DNA of 64,000 nucleotides, taken from NCBI GenBank assembly GCA_964019695.1, contig CAXHUL010000534.1, positions 62,001-126,000 of the forward strand. Reading direction: 5' to 3'. Below are positions 36,301 to 44,560 of the stretch, piece by piece (positions within the stretch are counted from its first letter, which is position 1; each line of letters opens with the position of its first letter). The notes below the pieces were generated by a model, which was given only the letters and a program-made list of their open reading frames with translations, ran no database searches and had not been told where the DNA came from. A program made the translations under genes and the position numbers. This DNA is from Loripinus fragilis (Eukaryota; Mollusca; Bivalvia; Lucinida; Lucinidae).

Positions 36301-36538
36301 CAGTTATGATGTTCTAAGAACGAACACAAAAACATGTCGATCTCAATCAGAAACATCAACTTATAGTCACCTTGGAGACATTTTACCAGGAGCACTTAGT
36401 GTATCCGAGGATGATATGAAAAGACATGGCAGAATAAATCATGTGTATGCTGTTTTAGTTCCATGTGATACAAAAGACTTTCAGATCCAGGATGAGGATG
36501 AAGTCTCAAACATAATTCCAGATACGCAAAATTTTTGA
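27110..36538 (+). CDS. Single-pass membrane receptor-like protein, 3' five exons
   Basis: Exons 27110-27343, 28368-28448 (or 28350-28448), 32026-32307, 34032-34113 and 36031-36538 join in frame with consensus splice sites and intron phases 1, 1, 1, 2. The product runs: Cys-rich ectodomain module (77 residues), linker (about 30), Ser/Thr-rich stalk (about 94), transmembrane helix (about 26) and cytoplasmic tail (about 169). The 5' exons with the signal peptide are not identified. The layout is that of a type I cell-surface receptor or adhesion protein signalling through tail tyrosines; ligand and pathway are unknown. Introns contain several MITEs. The gene has no recognised symbol; the ectodomain resembles a Cys/Trp module (WV..GC..F.VC) that I associate with mollusc surface proteins, from memory only. 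The phase match across all four junctions, rather than any single exon, carries the call. Confidence 0.75.
27555..27592. repeat. Hairpin core GATCAGACTGC..GCAGGCTGATC
   Basis: CTGATCAGACTGCACGGATG CGCAGGCTGATCTG is the central hairpin of the MITE family seen complete at 50222 and 51136; the surrounding sequence here does not match, so it is a fragment within intron A. Confidence 0.6.
28014..28110. repeat. Hairpin fragment, CAGATCAGACGCC core
   Basis: ACCCAGATCAGACGCCGC with GGCGTCTGATCAGTG forms an inverted pair, followed by CTTTACTGTTTGTTTATA. Variant of the GCAAACAGT..ACTGTTTGC hairpin. Confidence 0.6.
28350..28448 (+). CDS. Exon B: short linker with two possible acceptors
   Basis: Acceptors TGATTTTTTGTTGTAG (exon start 28350) and GCTGTTTCTTTTCAG (exon start 28368) are 18 bp apart and both keep the frame, so the short form lacks six residues (AGCFFS or similar). 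Peptide then EEIFLKPPDTVDVIDNNSDD and NKKTKQY, hydrophilic, with one possible NNS sequon. Donor TATG|GTATGT, phase 1. Confidence 0.65.
28863..28928. repeat. Hairpin GCAAACAGAGTAGACCCAGA / TCTGGGTCGGCTCTGTTTGC
   Basis: 66 bp with 26-bp arms that pair except for a few bases; loop GGGGTCTTATAAGAGCTGCC. One of several dispersed copies (31002, 32418, 53196, 53463 and inside the elements at 37259 and 60960). Confidence 0.8.
29095..29336. mobile_element. MITE with GGCCCCGAGGTTATAAAAC termini, copy 2
   Basis: Full-length match to 2602-2844. Left GGCCCCGAGGTTATAAAACT, right AGTTTTATAACATGGGGCC. Lies in intron B. The open frame starting just outside it at 29342 has a possible donor (AAAAG|GTAATT) but its acceptor would be the MITE end. 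Confidence 0.85.
29818..30105 (+). repeat. Repeat with GGATCCAGA / TCTGGATC ends, copy 1
   Basis: GGATCCAGAAGGGGGACACG at the start, CCGGATCCCCTAAAAAATC in the middle, CTTTCTGGATCTGCGCATG at the end. A second copy in the same orientation is at 42837-43110 and shares GCATTCA(A/G)TGTTGG and the TGGCATTTC / TGGCGTTTT block. Confidence 0.7.
30142..30395. mobile_element. TIR element E, copy in intron B
   Basis: Starts TTAACCCTTTGTATACTA and ends TATGAAAGCGCTTAA; inside, CCCTGAAGATTGTTTTCACC, GTGCAGACCCTGATCAAA and TTTCATCTGAGTCTTCACT match the copies at 36773 and 52131 in order. Confidence 0.75.
30845..31274. mobile_element. TIR element F, inverted partial copy
   Basis: Read on the minus strand it follows 37259-37809: ACTTTTCGCTTACTGTAAAA GCGGC at the right edge (31274), then the GCTGAAAAGGAGT segment, the CCAGATCAGACTGCTCC hairpin (31015-31060) and GCACGCACGTTTGCGAGG. 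The distal terminus is missing. Confidence 0.75.
31837..32005. mobile_element. MITE G ending just before the exon C acceptor
   Basis: Contains the hairpin GAGAATCGTCTGCTGGCAG ACGATTCTC, then AGGAAATATGTCGCAAAATC and GTCGTCTGCTGCAGTCGTG, ending TTTTAAGGGTTAAT. The reverse copy at 57971-58148 has the same blocks in reverse order. The end lies about 20 bp 5' of the AG at 32024-32025. Confidence 0.8.
32026..32307 (+). CDS. Exon C: Ser/Thr-rich glycosylated stalk
   Basis: Acceptor TTTTCTTCTTCTTTCAG, donor GAGAGAA|GTACGT, 282 bp, phases 1 and 1. The peptide is mucin-like: many Thr and Ser, with sequons NDS, NTT, NST and NRS. It ends WLENKDRFPLPRISERS close to the membrane helix. A MITE (31837-32005) ends about 20 bp before this acceptor. 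Confidence 0.8.
32418..32481. repeat. Hairpin AAACAATTTGGATCCAGATC / GATCTCGGTCCAAACTGTT
   Basis: 64 bp, arms of about 26 bp with some mismatches, core CAGACCGGACGTTTTGTCGG. Located about 110 bp after exon C. Confidence 0.75.
32490..34031. other. Intron C, mostly unassigned
   Basis: Contains TTGTCGTCTGCTGATAACCT at about 33095, which recurs at 53440 and belongs to the hairpin family. Minus-strand open frames at 32921-33256 and 33575-33784 are discussed under rejected items. Otherwise nothing supported. Confidence 0.4.
34032..34113 (+). CDS. Exon D: transmembrane helix
   Basis: Acceptor TTTATAATTACAG, donor ACATGG|GTACGT, 82 bp, phases 1 and 2. The peptide IWMLVAICVSAGVLLVLISF plus IVCLTIHG is a single hydrophobic helix; the basic CRNRQ that starts the next exon fits a stop-transfer signal. 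Confidence 0.8.
35220..35470 (+). repeat. Degenerate tandem repeats in intron D
   Basis: Units of about 35-65 bp built on 'CAACAATACACAGGTAT..T' (35230, 35274, 35307, 35372, 35415). The same word group appears at the intron's two ends: ACATGGGTACGTTGAAACATT at 34109 and ACATGGGTATGTTGGAACTT at 35995. Confidence 0.6.
35468..35576. mobile_element. MITE, CAGTAAAAC termini, truncated copy 3
   Basis: CAGTAAAACCTGTGTAAAAC, then CTTTATGACAAATGGTAGCT TAATGAAGGTCAAAAGTATTG as in 18470-18690. It stops at CTCAGCATG; the right terminus is absent. Confidence 0.8.
36031..36538 (+). CDS. Exon E: tyrosine-rich cytoplasmic tail and stop
   Basis: Acceptor CTTATCGTTTTTCAG; the exon enters in phase 2 and stays open to TGA at 36536-36538 (168 codons). 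Six tyrosines: SVYDFI, NIYNRP, PIYDVD, NSYDVL, STYSHL and HVYAVL. SVYDFI and STYSHL fit the ITIM consensus S/I/V/L-x-Y-x-x-I/V/L; YDFI, YDVL, YSHL and YAVL also fit the YxxPhi sorting motif. Acidic stretches separate them. The open reading frame contains no in-frame repeat and its composition is clearly coding. Confidence 0.85.
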
Positions 36539-36587
36539 ACTTAAGAATGTGATTATTTTCTTAACCATCAGTATAAACACACGTTTT

Positions 36588-36634
36588 GGGTGCTCAAAAG
36601 AACCGTCTCATTGAGACGGTTCTTTTGAGTACCC
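36588..36634. repeat. Hairpin element P1 in the 3' UTR, near-perfect
   Basis: 47-bp palindrome centred on CCGTCTCATTGAGACGG with outer ends GGGTGCTCAAAAGAA and TTCTTTTGAGTACCC. Starts 50 bp after the stop codon of the receptor-like gene. The right flank ACATGTGTTTTGGTTGAGAA belongs to the family. Confidence 0.9.
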
Positions 36635-36664
36635 ATAACATGTGTTTTGGTTGAGAAATAACAA

Positions 36665-36670
36665 AATAAA
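36665..36670 (+). promoter_or_regulatory. Probable poly(A) signal of the receptor-like gene
   Basis: AATAAA 127 bp after the TGA stop, inside the right flank of the P1 hairpin element. It is the first canonical signal after the stop. No transcript end is known, so this is inference. Confidence 0.5.
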
Positions 36671-36772
36671 CTTTTTGATTATGCACTTTCATCTGGAGAC
36701 ATACACAAAGTCAAGAATTTGATAGTTAGTAGGGATAATCACATGTGATTTTAAATCATGTCACTGGCTAAT

Positions 36773-37002
36773 TTAACCCTTTGCCATATACATGTACATG
36801 TTAAATAATTCAGGATGGTTCACTGTATATATTGAGGGGGTCACAGGTTATAATTTCCAAATATATTGTATTCCTCTGAAGATCGATTTTGTCTTAGCAA
36901 CCGGTGCAGACCCTGATAAAATGCGCATTATCCGGCATTTAATCTGGTCTACAATGTTTGCAAAACTATCAGTTTAGGGGATTCCAGTCTAAAATAGGTT
37001 AA
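36773..37002. mobile_element. TIR element E, complete copy
   Basis: Starts TTAACCCTTTGCCATATA, ends CTAAAATAGGTTAA. Core words TATATTGAGGGGGTCACAGG, CTCTGAAGATCGATTTTG and GTGCAGACCCTGATAAAATG match 52131-52352 almost word for word. Confidence 0.85.
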
Positions 37003-37258
37003 GCCTAGGGATCGCCTCACAAGAGTTTAATACTTATCGCATATATGTGAAGTTATTCCTAAATGCGCAAGACAGCTACATGTATCTAGTGGGGCTACAT
37101 GTCTTACTTTATCTTCTTCAATACTGCTTTGTGTGTGAAATCTGAGAGGCTCTGGTGAGACTATTTGAAGGCACAGTCTCGTCTAAACATTCGCTGCTCG
37201 AACATGCGTTGAGTACCAAAGCCTCGTGAATTAGTTTATATACATATGTATTATTGAA

Positions 37259-37809
37259 CTTTTTCGTTACTGTAAAAGCGGCACCTCATGAATGCGTAAA
37301 TACGACTTGTCTAATTTACATATGGGTAAAAGCTGAAAATGAGGTGTGATTTTATTGGAAGGTAACTGTATCATTGTACCATGACACCTTAGTAAAGACA
37401 GTAATTATTTAAAGTTTAAAACGCCAGCAAAATAACTACATTTGAAAGTGTCTGTTTATTGTTTAACATAGTATAGACGCAAACAGTTTGGACCCAGATC
37501 AAACTGCTCCTGTCGGAGCAGTCTAGTCTGGATCTACACTGTTTATTTAAGAGGCTTTAAACTGATTCAGTAGACAACAAAAACACACGACTTTTTGTGA
37601 TATGCGCTATAAGGGTTAATACATGTGAGGTCAGGGATATACGGTCAGGACTTCATGAAATGCACGCACGTTTGCGCGGCCAGAAAAGCTTATTTACTCT
37701 TTACCAAATAATAAATAAAACCTGATTTCCCTTCCTTAGCAGATGAAATAGGCAAACCACGCCTGTATAAGAATATTAAAGTTACCACCTTTACAGTAAG
37801 CGAAAAGTC
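37259..37809. mobile_element. TIR element F, complete copy
   Basis: About 550 bp. Left CGTTACTGTAAAAGCGGCAC, right GGTGCC-equivalent ACCACCTTTACAGTAAGCGA; the termini are inverted copies. It carries an inner hairpin CAAACTGCTCCTGTCGGAG CAGTCT and TTAATACATGTGAGGTCAGG. Copies at 60960-61638 (same orientation) and 30845-31274 (inverted). Confidence 0.9.
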
Positions 37810-38605
37810 TATTAATACATGTATAATTTGGCAATCGTCATTGTCTGTAATACAGCACATTGTTACTAAAAGGGAAAGTGTTACATATACGAGGCCTGTT
37901 CAGAAACTATTGAGACAATCATCATTTTGTCAAACCGACTGAACAGTATTTTAAACAAAGTACATATATATTAAGTGCAGCATCAAAGGGGACGTGGGCT
38001 GGATATTCTTACAGTTATCTTTAATTGATATGGTGCAAAAGCTTTTAGATGATGGATTGCTCCACCACATCGGAGTACGCCATGTAACGTGAAGTGTCTT
38101 AAATAATATAATTCAGGTTATAAAGCTACAATGATAAACTTACAATGTATGGCTTCTTGGTGCATACACTACTGATAATTTTGTATGTCTGTATTTGCAG
38201 AATCAACCAATGTCTGTATGGACTTTGGAAATATACGGCATGACTTGTTATATGTGAAAAATCTGAACAATACGTTGAAGAAACCCACTGATGTGGGCAT
38301 GTAAAAAGTATTTTTGATTATAAAAAGTTAACACGCTAAATAGTCTGTTAAAAGGTGTTTCAATCGAACACTTTCTCTCGGTAGAACATACAATATTACT
38401 CTTATTTGGATTTAATTTCATTTAGAAAATTGTATTTAGGCGTTGCACTCAATAATTTCGTTTTTGGTGCTCCACGATTTCTACTGAGGACGTAATTTTG
38501 ACATTTGAAATTCAGGAGTATCCTTGAGTATGTGTCAAATATAGTAATTACAAATCTGTTATCAAATGATGCACACAGAATGGTAGATTTGGTTGAACAA
38601 TGTGT
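37810..38605. other. Non-coding; possible mariner-type end
   Basis: TACGAGGCCTGTTCAGAAAC TATTGAGAC at 37888 resembles mariner-type termini (TACGAGG..TTC.AAAA), but no partner end or transposase frame was found. Nothing else supported. Confidence 0.3.
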
Positions 38606-38683
38606 GCCCCCAGTGGCTTAGGCTGATTTAAGCCCCCAGTGGCTTAGGCTGATTTAAGCCCCCAGTGGCTTAGGTTGCTGTAC
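38606..38683 (+). repeat. 26-bp tandem repeat, three units
   Basis: GCCCCCAGTGGCTTAGGCTG plus ATTTAA at 38606 and 38632, third unit from 38658 diverging after GGCTTAGG. Confidence 0.95.
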
Positions 38684-38970
38684 GTTCTAAGGTTGTGGTT
38701 CTGTTTTTGTTGATTCGTTGTTTATTGTTGCCCCCATTATGTTGGTTCTGTGTTTGTTCCTTGTTTTGTTGTGCAGCGCTTTGTGTCCTTTTCTAATTTT
38801 GCAATTATCTTTGTGGGGAAATGGGGGCTGAGTGCTTAGCTACGTCTTCCTGGTGTCTTGTGGTTGCTATTGTTTTTTGGCTCCTTTTCGCGGTCTATGG
38901 GTTGGGCAGCGGTGTGTGAATTGAGTATTTCTGATCATACTCACTATTTTTGTACAAACTCAATGAGCAT
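38684..38970 (+). repeat. Dispersed repeat R2
   Basis: GTACGTTCTAAGGTTGTGGT, GTCCTTTTCTAATTTTGCAA, CTTCCTGGTGTCTTGTGGTT and TTTCTGATCATACTCACT match 8590-8800 in order, and its first part matches 17790-18170 reversed. Confidence 0.6.
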
Positions 38971-39439
38971 GGAGATTAAATTCTATTTATCATTTGACAA
39001 AAAAATAAATTCAAAATTACGTTATTGTTTTTTTTGGGCTATTTGCGTAAACATTTAAATATTTTGCCCTATATCCGCGACCTTTTTAAAGAAGTCATTA
39101 CATAACGTTACTATTTATGCAAACCAAGTGTGTGAATATCACTTGGTATCGGCATACTTACTGATATTGAACCCCTCCTAGGACGCCTTTGTATAATGTC
39201 GACGTCCGACGTTACATAATATGACGTCATAACTCAAACGGTCGTGACGTCACATGGAAAGATGTCATGCAACTGTACGAATTTCTGAAAACTTTATCAT
39301 GAAAACTGATTTTAACATTTTACACTATCGAAAATAATACATTTGAGCTAAATAAAAAAGGGTTACTATTATAATAAAATAAAATTATATTTAAAGCTAT
39401 ATGGGTCATTTTCAAAACAGTATATATTTTAGGTAAGAA

Positions 39440-39560
39440 TTTAAAAACAAGAGGGCCCATGGGACCTGGATCGCTTACCCCAGTTCCTGACTTGCAGTGT
39501 GTTCTCTGCTTCATTCCCGTTAATTTGACATGCAACATGACTACTTTCGGAAAAGAAAGT
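39440..39560 (+). repeat. Dispersed repeat, GGATCGCTTACC word
   Basis: AACAAGAGGGCCCATGGGAC CTGGATCGC is related to 10990-11060. TTAATTTGACATGCAACATGAC recurs at 39646-39668, so two direct units of about 130 bp are present. Confidence 0.5.
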
Positions 39561-39699
39561 AAATAACCTTTTGACCCTACCCCAAAGTCAAGGGTGTGTG
39601 TAGGGGCAAATTATTTAGCATGTTATTGTATATTTATTCCCTTTAATTTGATATGCAACATGACCATAGTCTGAGAAGTTGATTTTATATGTTCTAGGA

Positions 39700-39995
39700 A
39701 ATTATGCAAACCAAACATCTATGTGTCTTGATCCACATCTGAACTAAGGGTGGGGTTGGCGCACCGTTAAACCGATTTAAGCCCTACAGTAAAATATTTT
39801 ATTGACCGTTCCAAGGCGGTGCTTCTTTTGTGGTACCTAGTGGTTGCCTGCTGGGAAAGGGCTGACCTTTTGGCTCTCGTTTGTGATGTCTATTTGTGAC
39901 ATTGTCACTTTCCCATTGGTATCCTGGGTCAGGAGGGGTGCTTGATTGTATCGATTCCTGATCTTTGCCCTCTTTCTTACTTTTATATAAGCCAA
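39700..39995 (+). mobile_element. Penelope-like tail fragment
   Basis: ACATCTATGTGTCTTGATCC, GGTGGGGTTGGCGCACC, GACCGTTCCAAGGCGGTGC, GCCTGCTGGGAAAGGGCTGA and TCGATTCCTGATCTTTGCCC in the family order, oriented opposite to the element at 40150-42320. Confidence 0.8.
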
Positions 39996-40149
39996 TGTGA
40001 CACCTACGGCGGGGCCATTTTTAGCCTAAGAGATATAATTTGCATAAACTTGTTAAAGGTCTGCTAGGTAATGCACATACCAAATATCAACGCTTTAGGC
40101 ATTGTGGTTTTAAGATTTCATCCCGAAAATCTATTTTATCCTGTGTGAC

Positions 40150-40600
40150 ATAGATATACAACACGCCAACATCAGCCTGCTTATCATCAGAAAGAGACAT
40201 CATAAAGTCCATAGGAATCCCAACTACTTGTCTATACACGAATAAAAATGTTGTCCAAGAAAAAGGTCAACGCATCACTTGCATTTTGATATGACCATGC
40301 ATGCTACTTTTTAGGTCTTTCCGAATTAAAAAATACATTTTGTCATTACATGCAGGGTAAGGAGAGCCCTCTCTCTGGAAGGTTCTTTCAATAAGATCAA
40401 TAAGTTTAACTTTAATTAAATTTTGAGGTATAGAAGTGTAAAACGTAGAAATATCATAAGAAGACAAACTGGTCGCATTGAAATCTCTAGCTTTAAATTT
40501 ATCTAAAATTTGACCTGAATTTTTTAGGACCTTAAGAAATAATATGGTGAACTCTAGCGTCAGGAATGACATTTAGATTACCTGTAATCACATGCCCGCA
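40150..40600 (-). pseudogene. Penelope-like RT, N-terminal part
   Basis: Minus-strand frame 40267-40572: SFLTLEFTILFLKVLKNSGQ, ILDKFKARDFNATSLSSYDI, STFYTSIPQNLIKVKLIDLI, ERTFQREGSPYPACNDKM. It overlaps the start of the RT remnant at 13791-14985 and reaches further 5'. The catalytic IPMGTNCA..YLDD part is deleted: after VVGIPM-like sequence at about 40210 the homology ends. Belongs to the same element as the GIY-YIG segment at 41290-41740. Confidence 0.8.
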
Positions 40601-41289
40601 GGGAGATATTTTGACAATCTCAGGAGTCAGGAGTATTTTAATCTATATTTACATCAGTTACAATTTTATCAAAGTTAAATAAAGTAGACCTAATTGGTTT
40701 GTTATATTTATAGCAAGTGATAGGAGTTTCAGAATTATAGAAGTAATTTGGAATAGATGAACCACAAAATTATCCTTTAAGATATTATGTAAATCATTAA
40801 ACTCCATACCTTTGTTAATGAATAGAATTTTGATAAAATGTTGTTTATTGTTGACCTAAGAATTGATAAAGGACTAAGGAAATGTTGAACATAACACCTT
40901 GTAAGATGTGCTGCATTGTATAATTTGTTTGCTCCATCATAATGTCTCTAACTCTAAATAACTTAAAACTGAGACAGGCAATGAACCTAAAAATAATTAT
41001 CTAAAGCTATAGAAAGAGCCTTTAGAGAAGAATTTATGCGCATTTCAGTACAAATATTGCGCTTAATGTTGCCATTTTTACATTTACCATGAGATCTACT
41101 TTTACGTTTTTACATTCCAAAAGAGAAAAATATCAAAATCTGGCATTTTAGAAACTTTACCTTCATGGTATATATTATCATTAAAACCTAAAGGAAAAGC
41201 TGATTGCAAAAAATTAATCCATTTTAGTTCAGTTTTATGTCATTTTATATTTTTAATCTAGATGGTGAATTAGAATCATATATAACTTT
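40601..41289 (-). pseudogene. Penelope-like element, region between GIY-YIG and RT
   Basis: Minus-strand pieces WINFLQSAFPLGFNDNIYHE (about 41190) and other short frames with stops. The order endonuclease, this region, RT is continuous on the minus strand, which supports a single element rather than two neighbouring fragments. Confidence 0.6.
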
Positions 41290-41740
41290 TTTCAACTGGT
41301 TCAATTATAATTTTACGAGGTGAATGACCATTATTTTTGAAATGGCGATAAAGAAATGTGTCAAATTTTTAGACATTTCTAGACGAAACCTAGCCTTAAG
41401 GGATCAGCCAGTTTGTCCAACGTATTGCATGCCATAATTAATTTCAGGTCAAATTATAACATAAATGTGTGCAACAGACCTTGCACTTAGAATTATTAGG
41501 ATACATTCCGTGTCTTTTGAACACATTAAACGGTTTAGTATACTTCCTGATAATAGGTGACCCGAGAGGAGATAACCTAATAGTAGGGAGCATATTATGA
41601 AAATTGCTAACAGAACTAGGAATACGAACAAAGGACGCCGAATGTAACGTAATGGGAGAAATGTGTAATTTTGCTAATTTAGTTCTTATCATAAAAGTTG
41701 TGTGGGTAAGTACCATCCCAAGCCAAGCAATCAACACATC
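41290..41740 (-). pseudogene. GIY-YIG endonuclease domain upstream of the RT
   Basis: Minus-strand frames read SVSNFHNMLPTIRLSPLGSP, IIRKYTKPFNVFKRHGMYPN and NNSKCKVCCTHLC, then after a frameshift NYGMQYVGQTG (41439-41407), a stop, and SLKARFRLEM. The YVGQT and (K/R)ARF signature is the GIY-YIG core with its arginine helix; CKVC before it could be part of a zinc-binding knuckle. In classical Penelope elements this domain follows the RT. Here it precedes it, as in the permuted (Chlamys/Naiad-type) clade. Several stops and frameshifts make it inactive. Confidence 0.75.
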
Positions 41741-42054
41741 GGTTATTAAGATGATAAGCCAGTATTAATATGCGTCCTAAAAAGCAAAGGAAGGCATACC
41801 AAATGCAATCGATAATCCAAAAGGCTAATACAAGTCCACAGAGATAAAGAAAGCAGAAGTTATACAACGGAGTATGACAAATCGGTCATCTAGTGATCTT
41901 AAAAACGGTACAAGACATAGAGGATATTCAGGGAAAGGGATAATGGAATGAGATTGTACACACAATCCTGAGAATTGGAATAGTAAAAGCAATAAATGAA
42001 AGTGCGGGGAGACTTTTAAGGACCGCCATGCAGCACAGACAAAAAAAAATGATA

Positions 42055-42320
42055 ATCAAATTTAAAAAGAGGGCAAAGATCAGGAATCGATACAATCAAG
42101 CGCTACAACTGACCCAGGATACCAATTAAAAAGTGACAACTTCACAATGAGACATAAAAAACGAGAGCCAAGAGCCCTTTCCCAGCAGGTGACCACAAGG
42201 CATCAAGAAACAGACGCGCACGAAAGCATAACAAAAACAAGACAGCAATAACATTAATGATTAACAAAAGAAGCACCGCCTTGGAACGGTCAGTAAAATC
42301 GTTTTACTTGAGGGCGAAAA
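42055..42320 (-). mobile_element. Penelope-like tail sequence upstream of the GIY-YIG copy
   Basis: Minus strand: GACCGTTCCAAGGCGGTGCT, GGTCACCTGCTGGGAAAGGG, CACTTTTTAATTGGTATCCT, TCGATTCCTGATCTTTGCCC. The same segment follows the RT in the 13-15 kb copy, so this family carries it at both ends, as expected of Penelope pseudo-LTRs. Confidence 0.75.
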
Positions 42321-42836
42321 AATGATAAAGAAAACACCCGCACAACAAACAGTTTAGATTCGCCACAGAAATTAAAATTTTACGCTGACAAATATCGCTG
42401 CAAATGGCAAAAAAAGTGGATGACAAAAATAACCAAAATTAACTGCAATGGACCACATCGTCGGCATCAATAAAACAGGGATTACTATTTGAACTGAAAA
42501 TGCGCTGTATTATTTCCCTTTTATAGAAAGTGATAAAATAAAGCATGACATGCGAATATGGTGGTGTCTGAGAATCTATCCATTCGTTTATTTGACCTTA
42601 GAACTTTACGTTTTGTTTGCTCAAAATGAATATTCAAAGCGGTTAAAACGAGTGCCCACAATCTATGTTTTAGAGCTGATGGAGAAAAGGCAATGTTTAA
42701 TACATATAATACTAGTTTCAAACCATTCTAAGAATGGAATGTTGTACATGTGCCCTGAAGCACAAAAACAGAATCCCTCGACCTTTTGACTTGCAAACTT
42801 ATGTCACAAGACCTATGTTATTACACATGGGCGGAT

Positions 42837-43110
42837 CCAGACCGGGGGACAGGGGTACGCCACCCCACCACCTAATAAAATCACAAAAATTTAGGGTTGT
42901 TTGCAAAACTGGCCCGGATCCCCTGAAAAATCATATAGCCATCAAGCCAGCATTCAGTGTTGGCCATCATTGGCATGTCATTTAAATGGCGTTTTGCTTG
43001 CGGGCAGATTATCAACCGTTTTTAGTGGTATTTGGATCCGCTCATCAGCTATAATAATAAAAAATAAAAGACCGTCTAAGTTTGACCCATTCTGAAAAAA
43101 AAATCTGGAT
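42837..43110 (+). repeat. Repeat with GGATCCAGA / TCTGGAT ends, copy 2
   Basis: GCGGATCCAGACCGGGGGAC at the start, CCCGGATCCCCTGAAAAATC inside, AAAATCTGGATTGGTGCATG at the end. Collinear with 29818-30105. Confidence 0.7.
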
Positions 43111-43564
43111 TGGTGCATGTTACACTACGTAAAATGGAAATTGAGAATGGGTAACCGTTCGTCAGAGAAGAGTGTTCTTATCCTTTTTCAGTATATATAT
43201 ATATGTATGGAATTAGTCTCCAATGTAGCGGCAATACCGTCTATGCTTTTTTTCTAAATGCATTAATTCATTAAGTCACGTAACTCTAGATTTTAAAAGT
43301 GTTTTGACATGAAAACTAAATGACGCACCGTAATAAAACAAGCAATGTACCATTTTTACATACCTATGACACTGACCAACTTGGGCATCTACCCTACAAT
43401 ACGATTAAAACCATTCATTTCGACTTATTGCATACCGAAGGACTTATAACGTTTTTCATGTTCCCGTCATTTGGTTAACCATATACCCGTGTTTATAGTA
43501 CCTGTTAAGGAATTTAGCCCGTGTATGTGGCACCATATCAAATGATATTGCCCAAGTAGGTCAC

Positions 43565-44110
43565 TGGCTGGATATGGTTTACCTCCCCCCCCCAGGAGGA
43601 ATTTTGTAAACATATTTTTCTTAAAGCCCAATGTCTTGCAAGGATTTTGCAACATGTTAGCCCTCTGACAATGGCAGCGTTAAGCTGTAACAGCCTGTTA
43701 CATATGTTACCCAACAAAATATTGATAATTAAAATTCTTCTTAAGACTTCAGAAAAGTGCAAAAGATAAGGTTATATTTACAAATTGGTTATATTTTCTA
43801 AGTAAGCTATTACTGGGCCACAGATATTGACATTTGAAAACAAATATAGTCACCCCGAATGTAGTGAATGTTACATTTTTTCATTGAACCCCCTTTTAAA
43901 TGATAAATGCATCTAATATAGATTGTCTTAAATTTTATTGAAACCAGTTTATGTTCATTAATTTGAAATTATATTAAAGAATTTTTATTTACCTTTTCAA
44001 AACTGCAAGCATTACGTTTCTATCTTATATACTTTTTGAGTTATTAGATGTTGAACATGGTACCCCCATATCACACAAAAATGTAAAATGTAATTCTCTA
44101 GGCCTCGTGC
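43565..44110 (+). repeat. Partial copy of the large TIR transposon end
   Basis: Starts with the same CCTCC..CCCAGG..GGAATTT..GTA segment as 44125 and continues into a stretch that matches 44925-45430 (GCAAGGATTTTGCAA, AAGTAAGCTATT, TTATGTTCATTAA/TTTATGTACC, TGAACATGGTA). It ends next to the complete copy, giving a direct partial duplication. Confidence 0.65.
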
Positions 44111-44114
44111 TTGC

Positions 44115-44560
44115 TTTAGACCCCACCTCCCCCAGGGGGAATTTCGTACACCATGATTTCTAGATACTACATTATATAAGCCACAAAATGAAATATGTAA
44201 GCCCTCTGAGAGTGGCAGCGTTGGCGGGAAACATTATGTTACGTACGTTACCCGCAAAATAACATTATTTTTTCCTAAAAAGGCCTCCAACATGACATAT
44301 TCACACTTTTTTGAAGTGTGGCACAGGTTTAAGATCTTCTTATAACACAGTTACATAAATTTAGGGTTTATTTTATAAATGTCTTGCGTTTTTTGCCGTT
44401 GTATATGTTACTTAGTGTTTCATATGTTATTTCCAAGTATCAGTATGGCAGTTATTGACTATATATGTATTACATCCGTCAGTGAATGTAGTAAATCTAT
44501 AAGGCTGTTATCCAAATGAATTAAATTTCCTTATTATGGTGTCTTACACTATTCTACAGC
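44115..44560. repeat. Left long TIR
   Basis: See the transposon entry for the pairing partner at 47700-48142. This arm carries ATGTTACGTACGTTACCC and TATGTTACTTAGTG. Divergence between arms is about one base in five by eye. Confidence 0.65.

Noticed and set aside
37888..37920. Mariner transposon
   Set aside because: Only one terminus-like segment is present and no partner end or transposase frame was found.
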